Shown here: one piece after another, positions 43,309-53,151 of the stretch | Numbering within the stretch: the stretch's first letter is position 1 | Layout: each line of letters opens with the position of its first letter | Assembly: GCA_028868535.1 (NCBI GenBank) | Contig: JAGWUH010000009.1 | Coordinates: 36,220-100,219, forward strand | Direction: 5' to 3' | Length of the DNA stretch: 64,000 bases | From: Sphingomonadales bacterium | Lineage (GTDB): Bacteria; Pseudomonadota; Alphaproteobacteria; Sphingomonadales; Sphingomonadaceae | Program-made: the position numbers and the translations under genes | The notes under the pieces: generated by a model | Told to the model about the DNA's origin: nothing | The model's input: only the letters and a program-made list of their open reading frames with translations | Database searches by the model: none

Positions 43309-44536
43309 CGCGCGCCGGGTTGCGCGGGGCGCGGACGATATCGGCCAGCGGCGCCAGCGTCCCGGCCCAGGACTGGCGCCCCACCACGAAGCGCCGCGCC
43401 GCCAGCCCCATCGCGCGCGCTTCGCCGGGGGCGCGGGCGAGCTCGATTACCGCCGCGGCGATCGCCTCGTCGCTGTCGGCCACGGCGAGGTGATGGCCGG
43501 GGATCGCGCTGATGCCGGTGGCGGCATGGGTGGTGAGCACCACCGGCCGCTCCATCGCCATCGCCTCGAGCACCTTGTTCTGGATGCCGCGCGCGATCTC
43601 CAGCGGGATCAGCGCGATGTCGGCGGCCTTGATCCAGCCGCGGATGTCCTCGACCCGGCCCCAGACATGGATGCCGTCGCGGCCGTGGTGGGCGCGCAGC
43701 TCGGGCGTGGGATTGCGGCCGACGACGTGGAAGCTGGCGTCGGGCAGCGACCGGCGCACCAGCGGCATGATCCGCTCGACCGCGCGCTGGGCGGCGAAAT
43801 CGTTCGGCGGGTAGTCCATCTGCCCGGTGAACACCAGGCGCGGGCCGCCGCAGGCCTCGATCCGCGGCTCGGGATTGACCAGGCCGGGATCGAAGAACAC
43901 GCTGTCGATGCCGTTGAGCAGCGCGCGGACGTCGGCGCCGGCGCGCTCGGCCGGGGTCAACCGCTCGGCGAACAGCGCCGCCTCCTCGTGGCTGACCAGC
44001 AGGCTGACGTCGGCGCGGGTGGCGAGGCGGGCTTCCTCGTCGCGCAGCAGCCGCGCCTCGCGCGCGTCGATCCAGCCGAGCAGGTCGCCCTTGTCGCGGG
44101 CATAGGCGGCGAACTTGGCCGAATCGACATCGACGAAGTCGACGACCAGCCGGCCGGCGAAATCGGGCGGCACGAAATGGCCGACCTGGCCGGAATAGAC
44201 ATAGATCGTGCCGATGCGCCCGGTGGCGACGAGCTTGCGCACGTAATCGGCGATGCGCTGGTCGTCGAAGGCGGTGACGCTGACCGGCTTGCGCTGCGCC
44301 AGCGCCTGCAGCCCTGCCAGCACCAGCGGCTTGGCGCGGCGCACGAGGCAATAGGAGCGCGCCAGCGCCGCCAGCTCGACTTCCTCGGCCATGTCGAGAT
44401 CGTCGTCGGCGAAGCAGGCGACGTGGACCGGCGCCAGCCGCGCCAGCCGCCGGACGATGTGGTGCGAGCGCACCTTGTCGCCGCGGTTGGGCGGGAACGG
44501 GATGCGGTGCGCAATGAACAGGATCTCGCCGCTCAT
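43298..44536 (-). CDS. XrtA-system glycosyltransferase (GT4 type)
   Basis: 412 residues, two Rossmann-like halves. It begins 'ILFIAHRIPFPPNRGDKVRSHHIVR', the mark of the TIGR03087 exosortase-associated glycosyltransferases, and has the GT4 donor-site segment 'IALIPLEIARGIQNKVLEAMAMERPVV'. It should add a sugar to the lipid-linked repeat unit on the cytoplasmic side. ATG and the FemAB stop share bases (ATGA). Confidence 0.93.
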   Translation of the reverse strand: MSGEILFIAHRIPFPPNRGDKVRSHHIVRRLARLAPVHVACFADDDLDMAEEVELAALARSYCLVRRAKPLVLAGLQALAQRKPVSVTAFDDQRIADYVRKLVATGRIGTIYVYSGQVGHFVPPDFAGRLVVDFVDVDSAKFAAYARDKGDLLGWIDAREARLLRDEEARLATRADVSLLVSHEEAALFAERLTPAERAGADVRALLNGIDSVFFDPGLVNPEPRIEACGGPRLVFTGQMDYPPNDFAAQRAVERIMPLVRRSLPDASFHVVGRNPTPELRAHHGRDGIHVWGRVEDIRGWIKAADIALIPLEIARGIQNKVLEAMAMERPVVLTTHAATGISAIPGHHLAVADSDEAIAAAVIELARAPGEARAMGLAARRFVVGRQSWAGTLAPLADIVRAPRNPARDAA

Positions 44537-45612
44537 CCCAGCCCCCGCGCGATCCACGGGCCGAGCCGGTTGGCGAGCGCCAGCGGCAGGCGCTGCCAGA
44601 CCGCGATCTGCAGGCGGTGCTTGGCGCTGGTGGGATCGGCGTCGCGCGCGGCGCAGCCCGGCGCGGTCCACGCCGCATAGGACAGCGGCTCCGGCTCGAA
44701 GCCCCAGTTGCGCTTGAAGTCGTAGGCGCCCGAAGCGGTCTTGGAGCGGCCGAAGTCGAAGTGCGTGCAGCCACGGCGGCGCGCGTGCAGCATCAGCTCG
44801 AAGTACATGCGGTCGTTCGCGCGCAGGCGGCGCGCCTCGCGGGTGCCGCCGCCCCAGTAGGGCATCACCGCGCCGCGATGGTAGAGCGACAGCACGCTGG
44901 CCACGGGCACGCCATCGTGGCGCACCGTCAGGATGTCGGCATCGTCGCCGAAGCCGTCGAGCACGGCGTCGAACAGCGCGCGCGGGAACACCGGGGTGCC
45001 GAGGTTGCGGACCGATTCGGCATAGACCGCGTGGTGCGCGGCGCGATCGCGTGGGGCGCTGCCGACTTCGACCGTCAGCGGATTGGCGACGCCCTTGCGC
45101 ACTTCGGCGCGCTGCTTGCGCGGGATCGCCAGCAGTTGCGCCTCGTCGTCGGCGGCCAGCTCCCGCACGAAGCCGCAGTGCGAATCGGTGCGGATCGTCC
45201 AGCCGGCGCGGGCCGGCAGCACGCCGCCGCGCAGCTCGATCGCGGGGCACGAGCGGCGCAACGCCAGTTCCTCGGCGGCGGCGAACAGCGCCGCCGGGGC
45301 GCCGGGCGTGGTCGCCAGCACCCCGCCGCCGACCGCGAAGCCGGTGGAAGCGAGCAGGCGCCCGAAGATCGGCGAGTGGATTTCCGACAGCGGCAGGAGG
45401 CCCACCGGCCCGCCGGCGGCTTCCGCCACCAGCACGCGGGCGGGGTTGCCGGTGCCCGACGCCACCGCCGCCAGCCAGGCCCGGCGATGGAACGGCGTCG
45501 CCTGCGGGTGGGCGGCGACAAAGGCGTCGATCGCGGCACCGTCGGCGGGCGTGGCCAGCCGCACCGTCGGCGCGTCGTCCCGCAGGCTGTCGAGGCGGAA
45601 CGGCGCGTTCAT
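44533..45612 (-). CDS. XrtA-system FemAB-like acyltransferase
   Basis: 359 residues of GNAT/FemAB type: 'HPQATPFHRRAWLAAVASGTGN' at the start, then 'VRHDGVPVASVLSLYHRGAVMPYWGGGTREARRLRANDRMYFELM' and 'CTHFDFGRSKTASGAYDFKRNWGF'. This is the TIGR03019-type protein found in exosortase loci. FemAB relatives transfer amino acids from aminoacyl-tRNA; here the acyl donor and acceptor are unknown, probably the polysaccharide precursor. Stop/start overlap on both sides. Confidence 0.92.
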   Translation of the reverse strand: MNAPFRLDSLRDDAPTVRLATPADGAAIDAFVAAHPQATPFHRRAWLAAVASGTGNPARVLVAEAAGGPVGLLPLSEIHSPIFGRLLASTGFAVGGGVLATTPGAPAALFAAAEELALRRSCPAIELRGGVLPARAGWTIRTDSHCGFVRELAADDEAQLLAIPRKQRAEVRKGVANPLTVEVGSAPRDRAAHHAVYAESVRNLGTPVFPRALFDAVLDGFGDDADILTVRHDGVPVASVLSLYHRGAVMPYWGGGTREARRLRANDRMYFELMLHARRRGCTHFDFGRSKTASGAYDFKRNWGFEPEPLSYAAWTAPGCAARDADPTSAKHRLQIAVWQRLPLALANRLGPWIARGLG

Positions 45613-46493
45613 GCCGCCGCTCCGGTCGTGAAACTGACGCAGCGCTGGCTCTCGCGGTGGGCCAGCAGGTCCATCCGGCCCCAGGCGAAATCTCCCAGCA
45701 GGCGGCGCAGCTTGTCCTCCATCCGCTCCAGGTTGGTGTAGTGGCGCAGGCGCGAGCGCAGCGGCGCGTGGGTGACGCGCGGCTGGCCGGCGTCGATCTC
45801 CCAGGGGTGGAAGTAGAACACCGCCGGGCGCCGGTCGCGCGCGTTGACCTTGCCGATCGCCCAGGCCGTGAAGCGGTAGGGCAGCACGCGGAAGAAACCG
45901 CCGCCGCCCGCGGCGAGGCGGCGGTTGCCGAATTCGGCGGTCGTCACCGGAATCTCGACGAGATCGGACCACGGCAGCGGCCGGAACGCGAAGCGCGGCG
46001 CCGCGCGCCAGCCGTAATGGTCGTGCGCGATCGGCGCGACGCTCGACGAGTAGGTATAGCCCTGCTCGGCCAGCACCATGTAAGCCCAGGGCGTGCGCTG
46101 GTCGATCGAGAAGCTGGGCGCGCGATAGCCGGTGACGGCCACCCCCGCCGCATCCTCCAGCGTGCCGCGCGCGCGGCGCAGGTCGTCGGCGAAGCTCCGG
46201 GCGTCGAGCGTGAACACGCGCGCGTGGTCCCAGCCGTGGCTGGCCAGCTCGTGCCCTTCGGCGACGATGCGGCGCATCAGCGGCCCGTGGCGCTGCGCGA
46301 CCCAGCCGAGCGTGAAGAACGTCGCCTTGACGCCCGCTGCGGCGAACAGGTCGAGGATCGTGGCGGTGTTGCGCTCGACCCGGTCATCGAGCGACTCCCA
46401 GGCGTCGCGGGCGATGACGTCCTCGAACGCGCCGACCTGGAACCAGTCCTCGACGTCGACGGAAAGGCCATTGGTGAGCGGCTGCGACTCCAC
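45609..46493 (-). CDS. XrtA-system polysaccharide deacetylase (NodB fold)
   Basis: 294 residues with NodB metal-site residues: D13 in 'LSVDVEDWF' and the H-x3-H set in 'ELASHGWDHARVF', then 'GYRAPSFSID'. The TIGR03006-type family removes N-acetyl groups from the polymer or its precursor. No signal peptide is present, so it acts in the cytoplasm or is exported otherwise. Its stop overlaps the FemAB start. Confidence 0.94.
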   Translation of the reverse strand: MESQPLTNGLSVDVEDWFQVGAFEDVIARDAWESLDDRVERNTATILDLFAAAGVKATFFTLGWVAQRHGPLMRRIVAEGHELASHGWDHARVFTLDARSFADDLRRARGTLEDAAGVAVTGYRAPSFSIDQRTPWAYMVLAEQGYTYSSSVAPIAHDHYGWRAAPRFAFRPLPWSDLVEIPVTTAEFGNRRLAAGGGGFFRVLPYRFTAWAIGKVNARDRRPAVFYFHPWEIDAGQPRVTHAPLRSRLRHYTNLERMEDKLRRLLGDFAWGRMDLLAHRESQRCVSFTTGAAA

Positions 46494-46545
46494 GCACGAA
46501 CTCCAAGCATTCGGTCCGGGCCCGCACCATAGCGAACCCGGCAGG

Positions 46546-47790
46546 TCAGGCGGCGGCGCGGTCGGTCCCGGCTTCCACCCATTCGATCAGCATCGTCAGC
46601 GTATGGCGGATGGTGTTTTCCTGCTCGATCACCCGCGCTTCGAGCGCGGCGATGCGCTGGTGCAGCGCCTCGATGTCGATGCGATGGGCTTCGGGCTGGA
46701 GCAGGCCGCTGCCTTCGGCGGTTTCGGCCAGTTCGAGCACCGCCTGCTGCAGCTCGGCGATCTGCTCGTCGCGCTTGGCGAGCTCGCCGCCGAGCGCTTC
46801 GGGCAGCGTCGCCGGCGCGGCAGCGGCGGCGGCGAGAACCGGCGGCGTTTCGACCGGCGCGGAAACCGCAGCCGGGAGGATCGTGGGCGTTGGCGCGGGC
46901 GCGGGCGCGGGCGCGGGGGCTTCGCCGCGCAGGCCCGGCAGCACCAGCGCATCGGCCGGGCTGCCCAGCGCGAAGGCGCCGTCGCCGGTCAGTTCGGCCA
47001 GCACCTGGCTGAGCATGGCCCCGTCGAGCCGATGGCTGCGATCGACCGCGCCGAGCAGCAGCAGCCGGTTGGCGATCTGGTTGATCCGCCGCGGTACGCC
47101 GCCGCTGGCGGTGTAGAGTTCGGCGAAGACGCGCTCGTCGAATTCGGGATCGCCGTTCCAGCCGACGCAGGCGAGGCGATGGCGCACGTAAGGCTCGACC
47201 TCGCGCGATTCGAGCGCGTCGAGGTGATGTGCCGCGATCACCCGCTGGCGCAGCTGTTCGAGCGACGGGTGGAGCTGGATGGTCTGGCGGAACTCCGGCT
47301 GGCCGAGCAGCAGGATCTGCAGCAGCGGCTGCGCGCCGAGCTGGAAGTTCGACAGCATCCGCAGTTCCTCGAGCGCCTCGATCGCGAGGTTCTGCGCCTC
47401 GTCGACCACCAGCAGCGCGCGACGGCCGTGGCGGGCCTCCTCGTGCAGGAACAGCTCGATCGCGGACAGCGCGCTGGCCTTGTCGTGGCCCGGGGTGCGG
47501 ATGCCGAACGCGCGCGCGACGACGTGGACGATCTCCGCCCCGTCGAGCTTGCTGGTGACGATCTGGGTGGCGGTCAGCCGGGCGCTGTCCACCGTGTTCA
47601 TCAGGTGCGCGACCAGGGTCGACTTGCCGGCGCCGACCTCGCCGGTGATGACGATGAAGCCCTCGCCCTGCGCCAGGCCATAGCCGAGGTATGACAGCGC
47701 CTTGCGGTGGCTCAGGCTTTCGAAATAGAACGCCGGGTCGGGCGTGAGCTGGAACGGACGCCCGGTAAATCCATAGAAGTCATCGAACAT
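46546..47790 (-). CDS. XrtA-system ExeA-like ATPase
   Basis: 414 residues. AAA+ ATPase beginning 'MFDDFYGFTGRPFQLTPDPAFYF', with Walker A GEVGAGKST at 50-58 and Walker B 'LLVVDEAQN' at 127-134. This is the TIGR03015 family. After residue ~275 comes a Pro/Ala linker and a C-terminal coiled coil of about 80 residues ('IAELQQAVLELAETAE', 'ALHQRIAALEARVIEQENTIRHTLTMLIEWV'). It is thought to energise or organise export. It lies 52 bases before the deacetylase gene. Confidence 0.93.
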   Translation of the reverse strand: MFDDFYGFTGRPFQLTPDPAFYFESLSHRKALSYLGYGLAQGEGFIVITGEVGAGKSTLVAHLMNTVDSARLTATQIVTSKLDGAEIVHVVARAFGIRTPGHDKASALSAIELFLHEEARHGRRALLVVDEAQNLAIEALEELRMLSNFQLGAQPLLQILLLGQPEFRQTIQLHPSLEQLRQRVIAAHHLDALESREVEPYVRHRLACVGWNGDPEFDERVFAELYTASGGVPRRINQIANRLLLLGAVDRSHRLDGAMLSQVLAELTGDGAFALGSPADALVLPGLRGEAPAPAPAPAPTPTILPAAVSAPVETPPVLAAAAAAPATLPEALGGELAKRDEQIAELQQAVLELAETAEGSGLLQPEAHRIDIEALHQRIAALEARVIEQENTIRHTLTMLIEWVEAGTDRAAA

Positions 47791-47808
47791 GGGAGGCCCC
47801 CTTCCCCG

Positions 47809-49722
47809 TCAGAACGAATAGCGCATGCCGACCTGGCCAGACATCCGCCAGGCATCCTCGAGCGCCTTGCGGTTGATGCTGTCCACGCCGACCGCGGCCA
47901 TGCCGGCAAGATGCCGCGTGAACCGATGCTGGTACTGCGCCGCGAAGCGCAGCGCGTTGAAGTTGCCGTTGGCGTCGATGTCGCTGCGATACCAGTAGCT
48001 GTCGAACTGGCCGGTGAGCACCGACTGCGGATCGAGGTTGGCGCTGACGTAGGCCGACGTCCAGACGTAGGATTCGACCTTGCCGTCGAGCGGCGCCAGC
48101 ACCGTGCCCGGCGCGGCGACGTAGCGGCGGCGGTCGTAGCCGACGCCGACGCCGGCGGAGTAGCGGTTCCAGCGCCAGTTGTAGACGGCATTGGCGCCGC
48201 GCCCGCGGAACACCGTCGAGCGTACCGACGCCAGCGAGCCGCCGAGGCAGCTGCCGCCGCTGGTCGAATTGACGCAGGTGCCGATCGTGCCCGCCAGCGG
48301 GTCGCGGACCGCGGTGAAGTCGGTCGGCAGGGTGGCGAGCGCGTTGGTCATGGCGCCGCCGAAGCTGGCCATGTTGTCGTAGACGGTGACGTTGAACGAC
48401 GAACGCGCGGTCGGCCGGTAGGAGAACGTGCCATAGCCGCCGAAATCGCCATAGCGGCGGCCGACGTGCGCCTCGAGATTGGTGCGGCGGCTGGGCCGCC
48501 ACAGCACGCCGGCGTCCCAGATCAGCCCTTCGGTCTCGAAGGCGATCGTGCGCGGGCTGGCCGGATCGGTGACGAGGCGCCCCTTGGGGCTGATCACCGG
48601 GTTGCCGGAAACGTCGCGCAGCGCGTCGCGGCTGCTGACGTCGACCCATTCGTAGCCGACCCTGCCGACCAGCGCCGCGTGATCCGCGATCGGCACGGTG
48701 ACATCGCCGCGCAGGTGCGAATCGCGGGTGCGCTGGTCGAGGTTGGAGATGGCCTCGCGGTAGTGGCCGCCCTCGACGGCGATGCCCACCGGCAGCGCCT
48801 CGCCGGGCTGGACGCCGACGCGCAGCCGCGCATCCTGCACGGTGGCGTGGTCGAAGAGGTCGGCGTTGGTCGGCGCGCCCGCGCCCGCGCCCGCGCCGGC
48901 GAAAGTCGCCGGTGTGCCGACGTGCGAATAGCCGATGCGGTAGTGGCCCTTGATCTCGAGCGCGCCCGCCTCGGTGGCCAGGGACGGGCCGGCCATCACC
49001 GAATAGACCTGCGTCACCGCGTCGGGGCTGCCGATGCCGCCGCTGGTCGCGCCCTGGCCGTCGACGTGGACGCGGTCGGCATAGCCGGCGGCCTCGAAAT
49101 GGAGCACGTGCGGCACGATCGCGACGACGCCGCGGCCGACGCCCGAGACCATGTCGTAGCTTTGCGCCTGGCCCCAGCCGATGCGCCGCTCGTAGCGCAG
49201 CGACAGCGAGCCGCGATAGTTGCCGGTGCGCGCGCCGGCATCGATGCCGGCGGCCAGCGCCGAATAGGTCAGCGTCTCACCGCGCGGCGAGATCTGCGCG
49301 TCGATCACCTGCGAGGCTTCGAGATAGGGGACGATGAACACGCGGCGCGGGTCCTGCGTATCGTCAGGCGACATCTGATCGACCGCGCGATCGCGCCGGC
49401 GGCGGCCCTGGCTGGCCGCGCGCTGGCTGTCGGCCAGCCCGCGCGCACCGTCGCCGGCGCCGTCGAACGGCGGATCGGCGGGGCGCAGCAGGGTCGATCC
49501 TTCGGCGGCCGGGGCGATCCCGGTGCCGGCGTCATCGGCCCGGGCCGTCGCATCGCCGCCGGTGGCCGTGGGCGGGGCGGATTCGATCGGGGCCGGGCTG
49601 TCGACCGCGGCGAACTGCGGTTCGATCCGGGCCTGGGCCAGGGCGTCGGGCGCGAACGCCGCGGGCCCCGCGATTGCGAGCACGGTAGCCAGCGCGGTCG
49701 ACGGGCGAGGCGAGCGTGACAT
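47809..49722 (-). CDS. XrtA-system outer-membrane beta-barrel protein
   Basis: 637 residues: signal peptide (hydrophobic ALATVLAIAGPAAFAPDALA), a disordered Pro/Ala segment to about residue 110, then a beta-barrel of alternating strands ending in the aromatic 'MRYSF' (terminal Phe, as in outer-membrane proteins). It corresponds to the TIGR03016 exosortase-associated barrel. It likely provides the outer-membrane passage for the polysaccharide together with the Wza-like lipoprotein. Confidence 0.9.
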   Translation of the reverse strand: MSRSPRPSTALATVLAIAGPAAFAPDALAQARIEPQFAAVDSPAPIESAPPTATGGDATARADDAGTGIAPAAEGSTLLRPADPPFDGAGDGARGLADSQRAASQGRRRRDRAVDQMSPDDTQDPRRVFIVPYLEASQVIDAQISPRGETLTYSALAAGIDAGARTGNYRGSLSLRYERRIGWGQAQSYDMVSGVGRGVVAIVPHVLHFEAAGYADRVHVDGQGATSGGIGSPDAVTQVYSVMAGPSLATEAGALEIKGHYRIGYSHVGTPATFAGAGAGAGAPTNADLFDHATVQDARLRVGVQPGEALPVGIAVEGGHYREAISNLDQRTRDSHLRGDVTVPIADHAALVGRVGYEWVDVSSRDALRDVSGNPVISPKGRLVTDPASPRTIAFETEGLIWDAGVLWRPSRRTNLEAHVGRRYGDFGGYGTFSYRPTARSSFNVTVYDNMASFGGAMTNALATLPTDFTAVRDPLAGTIGTCVNSTSGGSCLGGSLASVRSTVFRGRGANAVYNWRWNRYSAGVGVGYDRRRYVAAPGTVLAPLDGKVESYVWTSAYVSANLDPQSVLTGQFDSYWYRSDIDANGNFNALRFAAQYQHRFTRHLAGMAAVGVDSINRKALEDAWRMSGQVGMRYSF

Positions 49723-49749
49723 GTTGATCCCCCTTCGGTCCGGTCCCGG

Positions 49750-50691
49750 TCAGCTGTAGTAGGTGCCGTAGCGGCGACCCGACGGGCTGAACTGGATTCC
49801 GTTGAGCAGCAGTTGCAGGTTGCCGCAGCCCGAGAGCAGCGACACCGCGTCCTCGATCGAGGACTGGTTGGTGGTGCCGGCGGCGACCACCACCACCGTC
49901 TGGCCGACCAGCTTGGCCAGCTCCACCGGCAGCGAGGCCGCCAGCGTCGGCGGCGAATCGATCAGCACGACGCGGCGCGGATTGCCCGCGGTCAGCTGGT
50001 CGAGCACCTCGACCGCGCGGGCCGATGCCATGTATTCGTTGTCGTGGGTGGTGCTGCGGCCGCCCGGCAGCACCGACAGGCCCGGTACGTCGGTGGCGAT
50101 CACGCAACTGCGCACATCGAGCGACGGATCGGCGACGGCATCGATCAGCCCCGGGCCGTTCGCCAGGCCGAGCGCGCCCAGCACCGTGTTCTTGGCCGAA
50201 TCGAAATCGACCAGCAGCACGTCGCAGTCCTTTTCGGCGGCGATCGACAGCGCCAGGTTGGCGGCGCAGTGGCTCTTGCCCTCGCCGGGCAGCGCCGAGG
50301 TGACGAGGATGCGCTGCGCGGCCGAGCCGCCGCCGCTGCGCTGCAGGTTTTCCACCTGGACCAGCAACTGGCGCTTGATGATGCGGAATTCCTCGAGCTG
50401 GCCGGTGATGCCGCCATCGGGCACGATCAGCCCGGCGGCGCGGACGCGCTCGCGGTCGACCTTGCCGAAGCGGCCGGCCGGCGGCGCGGGGCGCGCGGCG
50501 GGAGCAGCCGGAGCGAGCGCGGCCGGGGCCGGGGCGACCGGGTCCAGCAGCCCGGTGGGACGCGGCAGCGTGCCGCCGACGTTCTTCGGATCGGGGCGCA
50601 GGGCGCCGCTCTCGAACGCCCGGATCGCGCGCTCCAGCAGCGATTCCGTGGTCATTTCGGCGGGAGCCTGGGGGCGATGGTGCTCGGTCAT
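49750..50691 (-). CDS. XrtA-system tyrosine autokinase (BY-kinase)
   Basis: 313 residues. It has a BY-kinase P-loop 'TSALPGEGKSHCAANLA', Walker A' 'VLLVDFDSAKNTVL' and a tyrosine-containing tail 'GRRYGTYYS'. This is the TIGR03018 cytoplasmic half of a Wzc-like pair; the chain-length protein supplies the membrane half. It autophosphorylates tyrosines and cycles to control chain length. A GTG at 50706 overlaps the previous stop, but AAGGG sits correctly for the ATG at 50691, so I chose that. Confidence 0.92.
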   Translation of the reverse strand: MTEHHRPQAPAEMTTESLLERAIRAFESGALRPDPKNVGGTLPRPTGLLDPVAPAPAALAPAAPAARPAPPAGRFGKVDRERVRAAGLIVPDGGITGQLEEFRIIKRQLLVQVENLQRSGGGSAAQRILVTSALPGEGKSHCAANLALSIAAEKDCDVLLVDFDSAKNTVLGALGLANGPGLIDAVADPSLDVRSCVIATDVPGLSVLPGGRSTTHDNEYMASARAVEVLDQLTAGNPRRVVLIDSPPTLAASLPVELAKLVGQTVVVVAAGTTNQSSIEDAVSLLSGCGNLQLLLNGIQFSPSGRRYGTYYS

Positions 50692-50702
50692 CTCGGGCCC
50701 TT

Positions 50703-52235
50703 TCACGCGACCATGCCGCGCTGGATGATCTCGACCGCGACGAGCAGCGCGAACAGTCCGCCCAATGCCGCCGTGGCGGCATAGAAGTGCCGGAGCTTGC
50801 GGGCGCGATCCTCGATCGCCGCTTCGCCCAGCGTCTGCGAGATCGCGCCGAGCACCGGCAGGCCCAGCGCGTTCTCGAGATCACCGGTGGTATCGAAGGT
50901 GGAGCGCAGCTCGCCCACGGCATAGGCGATGCCGACGCCGGCACCGACGCCCGCCAGCAAAACCACGAACAGCAGCAGCGGCCGGTTCGGCGCGATCGGC
51001 CGGCGCGGGGTGCTGGGCGGATCGATGATCTGGAACTTGACCGGGTTGGGGCCGTTCTCGGCGGTCTGGCGCAGGCGCAGCGCCTCGCGATCGGCCAGCA
51101 GCTTGTCGTACTGCTGCTTGAGCACGTCGTAGTCGCGGCTGATCGACTGGGCCTCGGTGGCCATCGCGGGATTGGCCACCTGCTCGGCGGCGATGCGGGC
51201 GAGATCGCTCTCGATCGTGGCGCGGCGGGCCTGGAGCGCCTGGAGGTTGGCCAGGCGCTCGGCGCGCACCGACTGCAGCGAGGCATAGGCGGGGTTGGGC
51301 GCGCCGAGGCGATCGCCGCCGGCCGCGTCCTCGGCGCGGACCTGCTGGCGCAGGCTGGCGATCTGGTTGCGGGTGGCGATGACGTCGGGGTGGTTCTCGG
51401 TCATGCCGCGCGCGCGCATCTGCGCGAGTTCGGTCTGGAGCTGCGACAGCGTGCCGCGGGCGCCGCCGCCGTTCGGCCCTCCGGAGATCGTCGCCGGCAT
51501 CGCCGCCATCTGCGCGGTCAGCGAGGCCATCGCGCTCTGCGCGGCGGCGATGTCGCCGTCGAGCGAGCGCAGCGCCGAACGCGACTGCTCCATGCGCTGG
51601 ACGAGGCTGAGCCCGCCGACCGCGGCTTCGGGATTCTTCGCTTCGAAGGCGATGCGCCGCTGGTCGGCGGCCTGCAGTTCCGCGCCGCGCTGCGCCAGTT
51701 GCTGGTCGAGGAAGTCCAGCGTCTGCTTGAGCTGGTCGCGGTTGGTGATGTTCTTCTCGTCGCGGAAGATGTCGATCAGCTTGAGCACGACGGTCTGGGC
51801 CAGCCGCGCGTTCTGCAGGTCGGAAAAGCGCATCGAGCTCGATTTCGCCGAGATCTCGAACAGGTTGTCCTGGTCCGCGGTGATCTTGACCGACTTGGCC
51901 AGCGCCCCCACCGCGCCTTCCATCGCGCGCTTGGTGGTGACGCCCTCGCCGAGCGCGGTCTCGCGGATCACCTTCTCGAGGTTCGCGGACGAGGTCAGCG
52001 TGTTGCGGACGCGGTCGATGTCGCTGCGGCGCTGCGCCTCGCCGATGCCGACCTGCGCGGCGAGCAGGTCGTCGAGCTGGACGAAGATGCGGGCGTGCGA
52101 TTCATAGGTGTTGGGCACCATCGCCACCACCACCCAGCCGGCGATGCTGACCGCCCAGGCCACGCCCAGCGCCAGCCAGCGTTTCTGCCAGATGCCGTGG
52201 AAAGCGCTGCGAACGTCGTCGTATACGGAGTTCAT
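50703..52235 (-). CDS. XrtA-system chain-length determinant (Wzz/GNVR) protein
   Basis: 510 residues: transmembrane helix about 20-40, a long periplasmic coiled coil ('DQLKQTLDFLDQQLAQRGAELQAADQRR', 'LSQLQTELAQMRARGMTENHPDV'), a GNVR-type segment, and a second transmembrane helix about 425-445 ('LLLFVVLLAGVGAGVGIAYAV'), then a further hydrophobic C-terminus. This is the polysaccharide co-polymerase that fixes polymer length and works with the adjacent kinase. Confidence 0.93.
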   Translation of the reverse strand: MNSVYDDVRSAFHGIWQKRWLALGVAWAVSIAGWVVVAMVPNTYESHARIFVQLDDLLAAQVGIGEAQRRSDIDRVRNTLTSSANLEKVIRETALGEGVTTKRAMEGAVGALAKSVKITADQDNLFEISAKSSSMRFSDLQNARLAQTVVLKLIDIFRDEKNITNRDQLKQTLDFLDQQLAQRGAELQAADQRRIAFEAKNPEAAVGGLSLVQRMEQSRSALRSLDGDIAAAQSAMASLTAQMAAMPATISGGPNGGGARGTLSQLQTELAQMRARGMTENHPDVIATRNQIASLRQQVRAEDAAGGDRLGAPNPAYASLQSVRAERLANLQALQARRATIESDLARIAAEQVANPAMATEAQSISRDYDVLKQQYDKLLADREALRLRQTAENGPNPVKFQIIDPPSTPRRPIAPNRPLLLFVVLLAGVGAGVGIAYAVGELRSTFDTTGDLENALGLPVLGAISQTLGEAAIEDRARKLRHFYAATAALGGLFALLVAVEIIQRGMVA

Positions 52236-52259
52236 GTCTTGGACTTTCGCTGACGCCGC

Positions 52260-52904
52260 TCAGAACACGCTTTCGGGAATGATGATCACGTCGCCGGGCA
52301 TCAGCATCACGTTCGCCTTGCTGTCGCCCTTCTTGATCAGGTCGCTGACGCGGATGCCGAACTCCTGCTGGTGGCCGGTCTGCTTGTCGAAGCGGATCAG
52401 CCGCGCCTTGTTGCCGGCCGCGTATTCGTTGAGCCCGCCGACCGCGATCATCGCGTCGAGCAGCGTCATGTTGGCGCGATAGGGCAAGGAGGCCGCCTTG
52501 CCCGAGGCGCCGACGATGCGGACCTGCTGGCTGAAGGTGCCCGCGAACTTGTTGACGATCACCGAGACCAGCGGGTCCTGGATGTACTGCGAAAGCTGGA
52601 GGCGGATGTCCTCGGACAGCATCGACGGGGTCTTGCCGACGGCCGGGATGTCCTGGATCAGCGGGGTGGTGATGCGGCCGTCAGGGCGCACCTGGACTTT
52701 CGCGCCGAGCTCGGGATTGCGCCAGACGAAGATGGTCAGCTCGTCGAGCGGGCCGATGATGTAGTCCTCGCCGGGGCCTTCCTGCGCCGCCACGAAGTTG
52801 GCCGGGGGCAGCCGCGTGGCGGAGCCGCCCGCCGTGCAGCCGCCGAGCGCCATGCAGGCGACCGCGGTACCGGCGAGCAGGCGGGCTATCGGCGAACTCG
52901 GCAT
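52260..52904 (-). CDS. XrtA-system polysaccharide export lipoprotein (Wza-like)
   Basis: 214 residues. Lipobox 'MALGGC' with the lipidated cysteine at 23, then the Poly_export domain ('DYIIGPLDELTIFVWRNPELGAKVQVRPDGRITTPLIQDIPAVGKTP') and an SLBB domain. These proteins form the periplasmic/outer-membrane export channel. AAGGGA sits 7 bases before the ATG at 52904, which I prefer over the ATG two codons earlier. It is 24 bases upstream of the chain-length gene and starts the export part of the operon. Confidence 0.94.
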   Translation of the reverse strand: MPSSPIARLLAGTAVACMALGGCTAGGSATRLPPANFVAAQEGPGEDYIIGPLDELTIFVWRNPELGAKVQVRPDGRITTPLIQDIPAVGKTPSMLSEDIRLQLSQYIQDPLVSVIVNKFAGTFSQQVRIVGASGKAASLPYRANMTLLDAMIAVGGLNEYAAGNKARLIRFDKQTGHQQEFGIRVSDLIKKGDSKANVMLMPGDVIIIPESVF

Positions 52905-53151
52905 AGACATTCCCTTCAGGAGCCGCGAACCGCCCGGAAATCCTGGGGACGGACGGCGCGGCTGATCCTGCCGGGCTATCGAGGAAATAGGTAAACATCC
53001 CGTTAGTATTGCCGTGTCGCGGCCCCGCGATTCCGGGCTTTCCGGCTGCGGGCCTGTCATTTCCTGATAAATTCAACCGATGAAGGGCTTAAGAAATTGG
53101 CAGCAATCGCACCGGTTTTCCGACCTCGGCGTCGCAGTCGGAAGGTCCGCT